DNA of 64,000 bases from Solirubrobacter ginsenosidimutans (GCF_027587205.1 NZ_JAPDOD010000001.1:372001-436000); one strand, 5' to 3'; shown: positions 25,709 through 34,226, numbered from the stretch's first letter. A program made the numbers and translations. Notes: generated by a model not told the origin, from the sequence alone.

Positions 25709-26228
25709 GCTGCGCGAGCACCGTTCCCAGCAACGCGCCGGCGACGACGTCGCCCGGGTAGTGGACCCCGGTGTGCACGCGCGAGTAGGCCACGATCGCC
25801 GCGAGCCCGTGCAGCGGGATCGCGGCCGGTGCGAGCACGTGGCCGACGCCCGTCGCGAAGGCGAAGGCGGTCGCGGAATGCCCGGAGGGAAACGAGGTGG
25901 AGGACGGCATCCGCACGTGGCGGGCGGCCGGGACCCGCTCCACGGCGCGGTCCGGGCGCGAGCGGCGGCCGAGCGGCTTGACCCCGAGATTGACCACCGC
26001 GGCCGTCACGCCGACCGAGGCGAGGCCGACGGCGGCGGCGCGCCTCCCGCGGCGCCCACCGGTCACGGCCAACGCCGCGGCGGCGGCCAGCGAGAGGCGG
26101 GAGTAGTTCGCGCCCTCGGACAGCCGCGCCATCGCACGGTCCAGCGCGGGCGTCGGCGTCTGTGCGATCGCGGCGTAGAGCGCCACGTCGACGCGCTCTA
26201 TGTCCTCCAGCCAGCGAGCGGGTTCCAC
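25647..26228 (-). CDS. PAP2 family phosphatase
   Basis: The 193-residue membrane phosphatase carries the three PAP2 motifs: KPLGRRSRP (84-92, KX6RP), PSGHS (114-118) and SRVHTGVHYPGD (149-160, SRX5HX3D), so the catalytic His residues are present. Likely substrates are phosphatidate, undecaprenyl pyrophosphate or a similar lipid phosphate. Start GTG 26228 is only 2 bp from the ATG of the oppositely oriented DUF202 gene, so the 5' signals of each gene must lie inside the other. A downstream start is possible. Its 3' end overlaps the flippase-like gene. Confidence 0.9.
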   Translation of the reverse strand: MEPARWLEDIERVDVALYAAIAQTPTPALDRAMARLSEGANYSRLSLAAAAALAVTGGRRGRRAAAVGLASVGVTAAVVNLGVKPLGRRSRPDRAVERVPAARHVRMPSSTSFPSGHSATAFAFATGVGHVLAPAAIPLHGLAAIVAYSRVHTGVHYPGDVVAGALLGTVLAQLTAHAWSPSSRRGGPSALRP

Positions 26229-26230
26229 GG

Positions 26231-26620
26231 ATGAGTGATCCTACGGCCGACGAGCCCGCGAAGGCGACCGGGAAGGCCGACGACACCGGCGCGGCGAGCC
26301 GCACCGGGATGGCCGCCGAGCGCACGTGGCTCGCGTGGTGGCGGACCGCGCTGGCCTCCACCGCGGGCGCGCTCGCCGTCGGGCGGCTCGCTCCCGACCT
26401 GCTGCAGGTGGCCGCGTGGCCGTACGTCGTGCTCGGCTGCGGCTACGCATTGATCGCGATCGCCCTGTTGCTCATCGGCGCGTCGCGCCAGCGCAAGCTC
26501 GAGCGCGCGCTGCAGCGTGGCGAACGCGCCCCGCTGTCGTTCGCACTGGTCGCCACCTTCACGTTCAGCGGAACGATCCTGGCCGTCCTGACGATCATTC
26601 TGGTACTTGCACAGCTGTAG
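26231..26620 (+). CDS. DUF202 family membrane protein
   Basis: The 129-residue protein has a charged N-terminal tail, then AERTWLAWWRTALASTAGAL, the characteristic ‘RTxLAWxRTxLA’ motif of DUF202 (YidH/YidG-like), and three transmembrane segments. Function is unknown. The start codon ATG 26231 is head-to-head with PAP2, and its 3' end overlaps the convergent antiporter gene by 26 bp. Confidence 0.88.
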   Translation: MSDPTADEPAKATGKADDTGAASRTGMAAERTWLAWWRTALASTAGALAVGRLAPDLLQVAAWPYVVLGCGYALIAIALLLIGASRQRKLERALQRGERAPLSFALVATFTFSGTILAVLTIILVLAQL

Positions 26621-27914
26621 CCGGAGCGGGCTCCGCGTCGACCCACACGGCCGGCGCGGCGCGGCGGAGACGGTGCTCCGCGGCGGGCACGCTCTCCATC
26701 GCCGGTCGCGCATCGCTCGGGTGCGCGTGCCACCAGCGCACGTAACGCCCCGTCAGCGGACGCGCGGTGATGCCATGGGCATACACGGAGAGCGCGATGG
26801 TCACCGTGATCGCGAGCAGCAGCGTCGAGAGGTGCGGCAGCGCCGTGTCGTCGAGGAGGATCACGGCGAACACGATCGACGCGAGGCCACGCGGCCCGAA
26901 CCAGCCCACGAACCCCACGGTCCGCGAGCGAGCGCCGGTTCCCAGCATCGCGAGCGCGACCGGCAGCATGCGCACGACCGTCAGGCTGAGCAGCGCGTAG
27001 AGCGCGACCTGCCAGGTGACATCGTCCAGCACCGGGCCGAGGATCACCGCACCGAAGACGATGAACGTGACGGCGTTGAACACCTCGCCGCCTTCGTCGA
27101 CGAGGTACGTCACCTCACCACCCGTGTCCGCTCGCAGCGTGCCGAAGACGAAGCCGCCGGTGAACGCGGCGATGAAGATGCTCCCGCCGAGCCCGCTCGC
27201 GATGCCGGCGGCGAGGAAGGCCGAGGCCACGCTGAGGATCTGCAGCCAGTGCGGCTCGATCAGCCTCCGGCTCGCGGCGAACCGCAAGGCGAGGCCGCCC
27301 AGCGCTCCGGCCGCGACGCCGCCGATCAGCCCGTAGCCGATCTGCTCGAACACGAGCTGGGCCGCCGAGGCGGCGGAGGCCTCGCCCGCGTCCGTCTCGG
27401 CGAACGCGACCGCGATGAAGAACAGCGGCACGCAGAGCCCGTCGTTGAGCCCGCTCTCGACGTTCAGCCCTTGTCGGATCCGGGACGGGACACGCTCGTC
27501 CGACACCACCGCCTGACCGAGCGCGGCGTCGGTGCAGGCGAGCACGATGGCGAGCACGAAGGCCTCGGTGAGGCTGACGGAAGGCAGCAGCGCGCCACCG
27601 AGCAGGCCTCCGGCGACGATCGTGAGCGGCAGGCCGACCCCGAGGAGCCGGACCGGCACCGCGTACTCGTGGCGCAGGGCCTTCAACGAGATCCGCGAGG
27701 CGTCGGCGAACAGCACCAGGGTCAGCGTGATCTCGGCGAGCAGCTTGACCTCCTCGCCATGCAGGTCGAGGTCGATCAGCCCCAGCACCGGTCCGGCGAG
27801 CAGACCGGTGGTGGTGAAGAACATCGCGCCGGACACGTTGAGACCGTCCAAGCGCCGCGAGGCCACCGCGAAGGCCAGCAGCAGCGCCGCGATCGTCGCC
27901 AGAGCCCACGTCAT
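26595..27914 (-). CDS. Cation:proton antiporter (CPA1/NhaP-type)
   Basis: The 439-residue protein has about twelve transmembrane segments. Family marks include LTLVLFADASRISLKALRHE, the ACTDAALGQAVVSD segment (Asp of the ion site), RQGLNVESGLNDGLCVPLFF (ND motif) and GWFGPRGLASIVFAVILLDD. Such carriers exchange Na+ or K+ for H+ at the cytoplasmic membrane. The C-terminal ~50 residues are a hydrophilic tail. ATG 27914 is chosen from the hydrophobic N-terminus MTWALATIAALLLAFAVAS; a longer open frame upstream is not family-like. A weak 17-bp repeat lies 51 bp upstream. Confidence 0.9.
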   Translation of the reverse strand: MTWALATIAALLLAFAVASRRLDGLNVSGAMFFTTTGLLAGPVLGLIDLDLHGEEVKLLAEITLTLVLFADASRISLKALRHEYAVPVRLLGVGLPLTIVAGGLLGGALLPSVSLTEAFVLAIVLACTDAALGQAVVSDERVPSRIRQGLNVESGLNDGLCVPLFFIAVAFAETDAGEASAASAAQLVFEQIGYGLIGGVAAGALGGLALRFAASRRLIEPHWLQILSVASAFLAAGIASGLGGSIFIAAFTGGFVFGTLRADTGGEVTYLVDEGGEVFNAVTFIVFGAVILGPVLDDVTWQVALYALLSLTVVRMLPVALAMLGTGARSRTVGFVGWFGPRGLASIVFAVILLDDTALPHLSTLLLAITVTIALSVYAHGITARPLTGRYVRWWHAHPSDARPAMESVPAAEHRLRRAAPAVWVDAEPAPATAVQVPE

Positions 27915-27964
27915 GATGCGTCGTGTCCCATGCGGGCGAGGCTGACGGCTCGCGTGGCGACGCG

Positions 27965-27981
27965 CATCACCCGGATCACAC
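27965..27981. promoter_or_regulatory. Weak 17-bp inverted repeat (TCACCC-GGATC-ACACGA)
   Basis: The left half-site is perfect but the right half matches only at its GA end. It is placed 51 bp upstream of the antiporter start, inside the usual position range of the other copies. It is listed mainly because of that position. Confidence 0.3.
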
Positions 27982-28048
27982 GATCCGCGACCCGTGCCGG
28001 TAGGCTGAGCGCGCCGTCTCCCCGCCGGCCCGCTCGAAGGACGCCCCA

Positions 28049-29644
28049 ATGAGCACGCAGGTTCAGCCGTCGTCCATCTCCCTCGCGCCCCGACCGGCCG
28101 TGAGCAGCCGCCCGAGGCGCACCGCCGCGTACGTCGGCGGAGTCGTGCTGCTGGCGCTGGCCTACTACGGCGCGGCCAAGGTCGGTCAATCGCTGCGCTA
28201 CACGGCGTCGGTGGCCGCGATGTGGCCACCGGCCGGCGTCGGCATCGCCGCCCTGTACCTGTGGGGCCTGCGCTGGTGGCCGGGCGTCCTGCTCGGCGAC
28301 CTCGTGGTCAACGCCGAGCAGCACTTCTCGGATCCGGCGATCCCGCTGGGCAGCCTGCTCGGCCAGCAGACCGGAAACATGGTCGAGATCGTGCTCGGCG
28401 CGGCGTTGCTCACCCACCTGATCGGCCGCCGTGCGGCGCTGGATCGGGTCGAGCAGGTGATCGGAATGCTCGCCGCGCTCGCGGCCGCGGCCGCGACCAG
28501 CGCCACGGTGGGAACGCTGTCGATGCTCGCGGGCGGAGTCGTCGACGGTTCCGATGCGCCGACGTTCTGGCGCACGTGGTGGCTCGGCGATCTCTCCGGC
28601 GCGCTCGTGGTCGTGGCCGCCGCGCTGGCCTGGAGCGCCGCCCCCGCCGCCGCGTGGTGCCGCCTGCGCACGCGCGAGGGCGCGCTGATGATCACCGCGG
28701 TCGTCCTGCTGGGCGTGCTCGCCGTCACGATCGAGGAACCGGTGACCTACGTGGTCTTCCCGGCGCTGATCTGGGCGGCGTTGCGCTTCGGGCCGCCGGG
28801 AGCCGCGCTGGCGATGGTGATCGCCAGCGGGCTGGCGATCGGGATCACGGCTGCCGAGGTCGGTCCCTTCGCCCAGCAGACGATCGACCACCGCACGCTC
28901 GCCACCCAGCTCTTCATCGCCGTGACCGCGCTCACGACGCTGATCCTGAGCGCGGTCGTCTGCGAGCGCGAGCGGTCGGCGAAGGCGTTGACGGACGCGA
29001 AGCTCCGCGAAGGCGAGCGAGCGATCGCGGAACGTCAGCGGATCGCCCGCGAGCTGCACGACTCGGTCTCGCAGGCGCTGTTCTCGACGCTCCTGCACAC
29101 GCGGATGGCGCAGCGCTCGCTTCGCGCTTCGGGCGCCGAGCCGTCGTCCCCGCCGGCCCAGGCATTGAACACCATCGCGGACCTGACGCGCGACGCGCAG
29201 ACCGAGATGCGCGCACTGATCTCCGAGTTGGGCCGGGACCCGCTGGCCGGCGGCCTCGTGCCGGCCCTGCAGCGACACGTCGCGAAGGTCGCCGAGCAGG
29301 ACGGGCTCGACGTGCGGCTCGACGTGCCGCACGACCACCCCGCGCTGGAGATCCGTACCGAGTCGCACCTGTTCGGCATCGCCCGCGAGGGACTCGCCAA
29401 CGCCGTCAAGCACGCGGGGGCCACGAGGGCGTGGATCAGCCTGCAGGTCCTGTCGGACCGCCTCGTGCTCGAGATCGGTGACGACGGCCGCGGCTTCGAC
29501 CCGACCGCCGAGTACCCCGATCACTTCGGGCTGGAGTCGATGCGCACCCGTGCCGCCGAGATCGACGCGCGGCTGACGATCACGAGCGGCCCCGGGAAGG
29601 GCACGCTCGTGCGCGCGGAACTCGCCTCACCCCGGGCGAGCTGA
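28049..29644 (+). CDS. MASE1-domain sensor histidine kinase (NarL/LuxR-pairing type)
   Basis: The protein has 531 residues. An N-terminal MASE1-like sensory membrane domain covers about 25-310 (eight or so helices; AAMWPPAGVGIAALYLWGLR and LGDLVVNAEQHF are typical). A short linker leads to a HisKA_3 dimerisation box, ERQRIARELHDSVSQALFST, with phospho-acceptor His337. The HATPase_c domain follows (EGLANAVKHAG N-box, GDDGRGFD G-box, GLESMRTRAAEI). HisKA_3 kinases pass phosphate to LuxR-type response regulators, but none is encoded next to it, so the partner is elsewhere. Its 3' end overlaps the convergent DUF6325 gene by 18 bp. Ligand unknown. Confidence 0.93.
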   Translation: MSTQVQPSSISLAPRPAVSSRPRRTAAYVGGVVLLALAYYGAAKVGQSLRYTASVAAMWPPAGVGIAALYLWGLRWWPGVLLGDLVVNAEQHFSDPAIPLGSLLGQQTGNMVEIVLGAALLTHLIGRRAALDRVEQVIGMLAALAAAAATSATVGTLSMLAGGVVDGSDAPTFWRTWWLGDLSGALVVVAAALAWSAAPAAAWCRLRTREGALMITAVVLLGVLAVTIEEPVTYVVFPALIWAALRFGPPGAALAMVIASGLAIGITAAEVGPFAQQTIDHRTLATQLFIAVTALTTLILSAVVCERERSAKALTDAKLREGERAIAERQRIARELHDSVSQALFSTLLHTRMAQRSLRASGAEPSSPPAQALNTIADLTRDAQTEMRALISELGRDPLAGGLVPALQRHVAKVAEQDGLDVRLDVPHDHPALEIRTESHLFGIAREGLANAVKHAGATRAWISLQVLSDRLVLEIGDDGRGFDPTAEYPDHFGLESMRTRAAEIDARLTITSGPGKGTLVRAELASPRAS

Positions 29645-30109
29645 GGCGGCGACCTCCACGAGCTCGCGGCTGAGCGTGGTCAGCGACGCGGCGTCCACGA
29701 ACGTGCTGGCCATTTCGGTCCCGCCGATCCGCGAGACCGCGTCGTCGAGCGTGCGCGCCCAGTCGTGTCCGACGAGCACCGCGGCCAGTGCGTCGCCCGG
29801 CCCGAGGGTCTCGGCGAGCGAGCCGATCAGCTCCCCCGATGGGCCCGCACGCGCGCGCCGCGTGATGCGGCGGCGCTCGGCGACGTCGAGCCGGAAGCCG
29901 ATCAGCGGCCCGCTGAAGCCGCCGGCGCCGGTCCGATGGAGCTCGATGGCGAAGATCTCACCGGTCGCCTGGTCGGTGCCGACGAAGAGCACGTCGAGCA
30001 CCCGCAGCGCGCCTCCGGTCTCGATCCGGTCGAGCGCGCCCAGGAGTTGGCCTTCGAATTCTGCGCTCGAGCCGAACCGGTACACGAGCAGTTGCGCGTG
30101 AGCCGTCAT
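29627..30109 (-). CDS. DUF6325 family protein
   Basis: The 160-residue cytoplasmic protein matches the DUF6325 layout: GGALRVLDVLFVGTDQATGE near 33-52, a central charged part, and LGPGDALAAVLVGHDWARTL near 105-124, where relatives have a VWENxWA element. Function is unknown; relatives often neighbour SHOCT proteins, as here (stop of the SHOCT gene is 8 bp before its start). It is probably co-transcribed with the SHOCT gene. A decayed family member lies at 47161-47319. Confidence 0.78.
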   Translation of the reverse strand: MTAHAQLLVYRFGSSAEFEGQLLGALDRIETGGALRVLDVLFVGTDQATGEIFAIELHRTGAGGFSGPLIGFRLDVAERRRITRRARAGPSGELIGSLAETLGPGDALAAVLVGHDWARTLDDAVSRIGGTEMASTFVDAASLTTLSRELVEVAASARPG

Positions 30110-30117
30110 GGTGCGTG

Positions 30118-30498
30118 TCAGGCGAGTGCCTTCGCCTTCAGCTGGTCGAACTCCGCCTGCGTGAGCGCCCCGCTGTCGAGCAGCGACTTGGCCTTTGCGA
30201 TCTCACCCGCCGCACCCCCGTTGCTGGCCGGGGCGTAACGCTCGGCCGCCGACTGCGCACGCTCGACGTTGCGCTTGCCCATGCCATCGCCGTTGACGAT
30301 CAGATACGCGAGCACGCCCAGGAACGGCACGAAGATCAGGACCACCAACCACAGCGCCTTGACCCAGCCGGACGCGTCATGGCGCCGGAACAGGTCGATG
30401 ACGATGGTGACGAGGATCGAGATCCACGCGACCCAGAAGAAGAACAGGATCATCGTCCAGAACACGTCCAGGAACGGATAATCGGCGGCGAGCACCAT
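30118..30498 (-). CDS. PLDc_N/SHOCT-domain small membrane protein
   Basis: The 126-residue protein has two transmembrane helices (VFWTMILFFFWVAWISILVT and ALWLVVLIFVPFLGVLAYLI), matching the phospholipase D-nuclease N-terminal-like hairpin. The C-terminal SHOCT helix follows (AGEIAKAKSLLDSGALTQAE, FDQLKAKAL). SHOCT modules are oligomerisation elements found in envelope-stress proteins. A perfect copy of the 17-bp inverted repeat lies 64 bp upstream. The DUF6325 gene follows 8 bp downstream. Confidence 0.9.
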   Translation of the reverse strand: MVLAADYPFLDVFWTMILFFFWVAWISILVTIVIDLFRRHDASGWVKALWLVVLIFVPFLGVLAYLIVNGDGMGKRNVERAQSAAERYAPASNGGAAGEIAKAKSLLDSGALTQAEFDQLKAKALA

Positions 30499-30561
30499 CG
30501 AGACGGCCTCCTTGAGGTTGGAAAAGCCACGTCAGCATTCCGTGGGGGAGCACGTCGCACA

Positions 30562-30578
30562 TCATCCGAAGGGGATGA
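30562..30578. promoter_or_regulatory. 17-bp inverted repeat, perfect arms (TCATCC-GAAGG-GGATGA)
   Basis: This is the only copy with fully complementary 6-bp arms, and it contains the MalT-box core GGATGA on both strands. It lies 64 bp upstream of the SHOCT gene start (30498) and 59 bp upstream of the divergent sigma-factor gene (30637), so it could serve either. Confidence 0.65.
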
Positions 30579-30636
30579 ACGCAGCTTTGGAAAGTCGTGT
30601 CACACGCCGGAGTCGGGGCACTAAGTCCTTGTAGGA

Positions 30637-31197
30637 ATGGACGGACGCTCCGACGATGACCTCCTCGCCGCGACCCGCGGCGAGCCGGAAGCCTTCGCGG
30701 TCTTCTATCGCAGGCATGTGCACGGGCTGCTCGCGTACTTCGTGCGGCGCACGCGCGATGCCGATCTCGCGGCGGATCTGACCGCGGAGACCTTCGCGGC
30801 CGCCCTGGACGGCGCACACCGGCACCGGCCTGAGAAAGGGCCGGGCGCCGCGTGGCTGTACGGGATCGCCAAACGGATCCTGGTCAGCGCCGCCCAGCAG
30901 GGCGCCGTCGAAGACCGTGCCCGCCGCCGTCTCGGCATGAACCCGGTCGCGATCTCCGATGGTGATCTGGAGCGCGTCGAGGCACTCGCCACCGCCGAGG
31001 CGGTGACCGCGCAGCTGCAGCAGGGGCTCAAGGAGCTCCCGAGAGCGCAGCGCGAAGCGGTGCTGGCACGCGTGCTCGCCGAGGACGAGTACGCGGATAT
31101 CGCGGCGCGCGCGCGGACATCGGAGCTCGTCATCCGCAAGCGCGTTCAACGTGGCCTCGCGGGCCTGCGCCAACGTCTCGAAGGGACTGGAGCATGA
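30637..31197 (+). CDS. ECF-type RNA polymerase sigma factor
   Basis: The 186-residue sigma-70 family protein has region 2 at about 20-85 (FAVFYRRHVHGLLAYFVRRT, DLAADLTAETFAAAL) and region 4 at about 130-182 (LPRAQREAVLARVLAEDEYA, SELVIRKRVQRGLAGLRQRL). It would direct RNA polymerase to a small regulon, possibly including its own operon. The TGA overlaps the next ATG by 4 bp. The downstream product is a one-helix membrane protein in the position of an anti-sigma factor. Confidence 0.92.
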   Translation: MDGRSDDDLLAATRGEPEAFAVFYRRHVHGLLAYFVRRTRDADLAADLTAETFAAALDGAHRHRPEKGPGAAWLYGIAKRILVSAAQQGAVEDRARRRLGMNPVAISDGDLERVEALATAEAVTAQLQQGLKELPRAQREAVLARVLAEDEYADIAARARTSELVIRKRVQRGLAGLRQRLEGTGA

Positions 31198-31460
31198 GCG
31201 ACTTCATCTGCGATCTGGAGCGAGAGCTGATCTCAGCCGCCCATCGCCGCGCGCGGCGGACCCGCCGCGTCCACTGGCGTCCCCCGGTGGCCACCATGAC
31301 GGCGCTCGTCGCGGTAGCCGTCGCCGTGTTCGCGTTGCCGTCGAGCCCGTCCCGTCAAACCGCAAGCACCACCGTCGCGACCGCGAACTCGTGCGCCTTC
31401 CCGGACGCCACGCTGCTTCTGCGCGACGAGCCCTGTACCGCGAACCCCTTCAGGCCATGA
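31194..31460 (+). CDS. Small membrane protein, candidate anti-sigma factor
   Basis: The 88-residue protein has a charged cytoplasmic part (MSDFICDLERELISAAHRRA), one transmembrane segment (about 32-50, PVATMTALVAVAVAVFAL) and a short external part with two cysteines. It has no zinc-binding HxxxCxxC anti-sigma motif. Its overlap with the sigma gene (4 bp) and with the PpiC gene (4 bp) shows tight translational coupling. The position suggests it restrains the sigma factor at the membrane, which is inference from context only. Confidence 0.65.
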   Translation: MSDFICDLERELISAAHRRARRTRRVHWRPPVATMTALVAVAVAVFALPSSPSRQTASTTVATANSCAFPDATLLLRDEPCTANPFRP

Positions 31461-32620
31461 TCAGAACTGCGCTCGTCTTCGTCGCCCTCGTCTCTACCGG
31501 GGCCGTCTTCGCCTCCTGCGGGGGAGTCCCCGGCAACGCCGTCGCCACGGTCGACGGCGAACCGATCAAGAAATCGGACTTCACGTACTACCTGAACGTC
31601 GCCGCGAAGTCGGGCCAGCCGAATGCCGCGGTGCCTGACCCCGAAAGCGACTACGCGAAGTGCGTCGCGGCCAAGCGCAAGGCCACGCCGGCGCCCGCCA
31701 AGGGCCAGCCGAAGGTGACCGACGCGCAGCTCAAGACACAGTGCAAGCAGGAGTACGAGCAACTCCGCAACCAGGTCGTGCAGCTGCTGCTCGGCAACCG
31801 CTGGATCGAGGGGGAGGCCGAGGCCCAAGGCGTCACGGTCACCGACGCCGAGGTCAAGAAGTCCTTCGACACGCAGAAGAAGCAGAGTTTCCCGAAGGAG
31901 GAGGACTACAAGAAGTTCCTCCAGACCTCCGGCCAGACGGAGCCGCAGCTCTTGAAACGGATCAAGGTCGAGCTGCTCTCGAACAAGATCCGCGACAAGG
32001 TCATCAAGGGCAAGGGCACGGTCTCTGACGCGGCGATCGCGGACTTCTACAACAAGAACAAGGCGCAGTTCGCGCAGCCCGAGAAGCGTGACCTGCGGGT
32101 CGTGCTGACCAAGGACAAGGCGACGGCCGACAAGGCCCGCGCCGCGCTCGACAGTGGCGACTCGTGGGCGACGGTCGCGAAGAAGTACTCGATCGATGAC
32201 ACCTCCAAGGCGGCGGGCGGCAAGCTGCCCGCGCAGGCCAAGGGCACGCTGGACAAGGAGCTGGACACCGCGGTGTTCTCGGCGTCCAAGAACGAGCTCG
32301 AGGGTCCGATCAAGACGCAGTACGGCTATTACGTCTTCGCGGTGACGGCGATCACCGCGGCCAGTCAGCAGACGCTGCCTGAGGCCAAGGAGACGATCAA
32401 GCAGACCTTGCAGTCCCAGAACCAGCAGAAGGTGCTGGACACCTTCGTGAAGGACTTCACGAAGCGCTGGAAGGACAAGACGGAGTGCTCGAAGGACTAC
32501 ACGACCTCCGACTGCAAGAACGGCCCGAAGGCCACGCCGACCCCCACGGCCCCGGCCACGGACCCGACCCAGCAGGTCCCGGCCGAGACGGCGACGCCCG
32601 CCGCCACGACCGGGAAGTAG
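31457..32620 (+). CDS. PpiC-type peptidylprolyl isomerase lipoprotein (PrsA/SurA-like foldase)
   Basis: The 387-residue protein has a signal peptide with lipobox FASC (Cys21), so it is anchored on the outer face of the membrane. A SurA-N/PrsA-like helical domain covers about 30-185 (VATVDGEPIKKSDFTYYLNV; VTDAEVKKSFDTQKKQSFPK). The parvulin PPIase domain follows at about 195-300 (KRDLRVVLTKDKATADKARA, WATVAKKYSIDDTSKAAGGK, YGYYVFAVTAI). A Lys-rich helix and a Pro/Thr/Ala tail end it. It helps fold secreted proteins, of which this window has several. Coupling to an ECF sigma gene fits an envelope-stress response. Confidence 0.9.
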   Translation: MIRTALVFVALVSTGAVFASCGGVPGNAVATVDGEPIKKSDFTYYLNVAAKSGQPNAAVPDPESDYAKCVAAKRKATPAPAKGQPKVTDAQLKTQCKQEYEQLRNQVVQLLLGNRWIEGEAEAQGVTVTDAEVKKSFDTQKKQSFPKEEDYKKFLQTSGQTEPQLLKRIKVELLSNKIRDKVIKGKGTVSDAAIADFYNKNKAQFAQPEKRDLRVVLTKDKATADKARAALDSGDSWATVAKKYSIDDTSKAAGGKLPAQAKGTLDKELDTAVFSASKNELEGPIKTQYGYYVFAVTAITAASQQTLPEAKETIKQTLQSQNQQKVLDTFVKDFTKRWKDKTECSKDYTTSDCKNGPKATPTPTAPATDPTQQVPAETATPAATTGK

Positions 32621-32631
32621 ATCGCCCGCGG

Positions 32632-33567
32632 CTATCGCGGTTGAGAGGCGGTGCGGCTGAGATGCGTGTGGATCAGCTCGGCGGTCCGGCTCGGGTGCAC
32701 GAGCCATGGGCCGTGCCCGGCCGGTAGTGCGTGGAGCGTGGCGTTCGGCATCTGCCGGATCGCCGGTCGCGCACGAGCGGGGGAGAGGTAGGGATCGTCC
32801 GTACCCCAGATGAACATCGTCGGTGTCGCGATCGCGGCCAACTCGGCGCTCGTGAGCACGCTCTCAGGGCGTGGTACGCGGAACCTGTCGATGGCGTGCA
32901 TCAACGACGCGATCGTTCGGGCGTTCCCCGAGCGGCGGCCGGAGAGCCGCAACGCCTCGAGCAGCGCAAGCGGTGCGGAGGCGACCTCCGCGTGACCGAG
33001 TCCGTGGGTGAGCAGGTGCCGGTAGAACGGACGGGGGCTCGGTGAGCTCAGGATCGCCCGTCCGACGCCGCGCACGGTCAGCAGCGACAGCGGCATGCGC
33101 ACCCGCGTTCCGGGCAGCGCCACCGCCGGGTCTCCGATCGCGATCAGGCTCGACATCCGCTCGGGGGAGCGAGCCGCATGCCACAGCGCGAACATGCCCC
33201 CGAGTGAGTGGCCGATCACGGTCGCCCGTTCGAGTTCGAGCGCGTCGAAGAGGTCTTCGAGCAGCTGGTGCGCGTGTTCGCGGACCTGACCGCGCCGGTA
33301 CTCGAAGGGGTCCGAAAGGCCGTGGCCAGGAAGGTCGACCGCGAGCAGCCGGCAGCCTCCCAGCGCGGTGAGCAGGGGCGCCCAGACGGCGGCGCTCAGC
33401 GACACGCCGTGAAGAAGCACCACCGGCAGGCCACTGCCATGCGCCAGCACTCGCACCCGCAGCCCGAGCGTGGGCAAGTCGAACCAGAGCTCCTCGACCT
33501 GGGCTCCGGTGGCGGCGAACAGCTCGGCCTCGGCCTCTCGTATGCCTGGTTCCTGCGAGCCGATCAC
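32632..33567 (-). CDS. Alpha/beta hydrolase
   Basis: The 311-residue alpha/beta-hydrolase fold protein has the nucleophile elbow GHSLGG, an upstream LLHGVSLSAAVW oxyanion region, the acid in WGTDDPYL and the catalytic His in PAGHGPWLVH. This suits an esterase, lipase or related hydrolase; the substrate is unknown. The start GTG 33567 overlaps the MarR stop (GTGA), so both come from one transcript and the MarR protein probably controls the hydrolase. It is convergent with the PpiC gene, 11 bp apart. Confidence 0.88.
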   Translation of the reverse strand: MIGSQEPGIREAEAELFAATGAQVEELWFDLPTLGLRVRVLAHGSGLPVVLLHGVSLSAAVWAPLLTALGGCRLLAVDLPGHGLSDPFEYRRGQVREHAHQLLEDLFDALELERATVIGHSLGGMFALWHAARSPERMSSLIAIGDPAVALPGTRVRMPLSLLTVRGVGRAILSSPSPRPFYRHLLTHGLGHAEVASAPLALLEALRLSGRRSGNARTIASLMHAIDRFRVPRPESVLTSAELAAIATPTMFIWGTDDPYLSPARARPAIRQMPNATLHALPAGHGPWLVHPSRTAELIHTHLSRTASQPR

Positions 33568-34025
33568 GCCGTTCGCTCGAGCGTGGCGACGGCCGCGAGC
33601 CACTTCCGTATCACGCGCTCTTCGTCGCCGCTGAGCCCGGCGAGCGCCTTGTGCTCGAGGGCGCGCACGCGCTCGGTCGCCGCGTCGAGGCGCTCACGCC
33701 CTCGTTCCGTCGGGCCGACGAGCACGACGCGCGAATTCATCGATCGGCGGCTCACGAGCCCGGCGCGCTCGAGGCCCAGCACCGCCGTGTGCATCGTCTG
33801 TCGCGTCACCTGCAACACGCGAGCGAGCTCGGACGTCGAGAGCTCAGGGCGCGTCTCGAACAGGCTCAGGAGTCCGTATTCCTGGCTCGAGAGCGCAAAC
33901 GCCTCCAGCTCTTTCTCGAGCGCCCCCCGGAACTGCTGGAACGCCAGCCGGAACAGGTATCCGAGGTTCGCCTCCGGCTCGGGGAGCGGCCCCCCGGGGG
34001 GTGTCAGTCCGTCTGACATCGGCAT
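33564..34025 (-). CDS. MarR-family transcriptional regulator
   Basis: The 153-residue winged-helix regulator has LSSQEYGLLSLFETRPELST, SELARVLQVTRQTMHTAVLG (recognition helix) and the wing LVSRRSMNSRVVLVGPTERG. It is the first gene of a two-gene operon with the overlapping hydrolase. A palindrome-like site (34044-34060) sits 19 bp upstream of its start and would give autoregulation. ATG 34019 is an alternative start. Confidence 0.9.
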   Translation of the reverse strand: MPMSDGLTPPGGPLPEPEANLGYLFRLAFQQFRGALEKELEAFALSSQEYGLLSLFETRPELSTSELARVLQVTRQTMHTAVLGLERAGLVSRRSMNSRVVLVGPTERGRERLDAATERVRALEHKALAGLSGDEERVIRKWLAAVATLERTA

Positions 34026-34043
34026 GGCCAGACCGTACCATAG

Positions 34044-34060
34044 TGTCAGTGAGGCTTACA
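34044..34060. promoter_or_regulatory. Candidate MarR operator (TGTCAG-N5-CTTACA)
   Basis: An inverted repeat with 5 of 6 matching positions per arm and half-site centres 11 bp apart, immediately upstream of the MarR-hydrolase operon. The form is typical of MarR-family sites. A further TGTCAG-type arm (CTGACA) at 34075-34080 may extend the control region. Confidence 0.5.
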
Positions 34061-34182
34061 ACTCATCCTGTCCTCTGACACCTCGGCACCCGAGGTAACC
34101 GGATCGTCACCTTCGCCCGAGGGGCGAGAGCGTAAGAAGACTGGTGGGCGCCCCCCAGGCGTCTCGACTTCGCAGGCATGCT

Positions 34183-34203
34183 CGGAGGCGGTCTGGGCCT
34201 CCG
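34183..34203 (+). promoter_or_regulatory. Leader hairpin before the phosphoesterase gene
   Basis: CGGAGGC (34183-34189) pairs with GCCTCCG (34197-34203) around a 7-base loop, just upstream of GGGGAAAGG and the ATG at 34227. It could modulate ribosome access. Confidence 0.35.
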
Positions 34204-34226
34204 GGGGAAAGGCACATCTCACGTTC

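Noticed and set aside
34073..34089. Further copy of the 17-bp repeat (TCATCC-TGTCC-TCTGAC)
   Set aside because: The right half-site does not match and the region is better explained by MarR-type TGTCAG/CTGACA arms.
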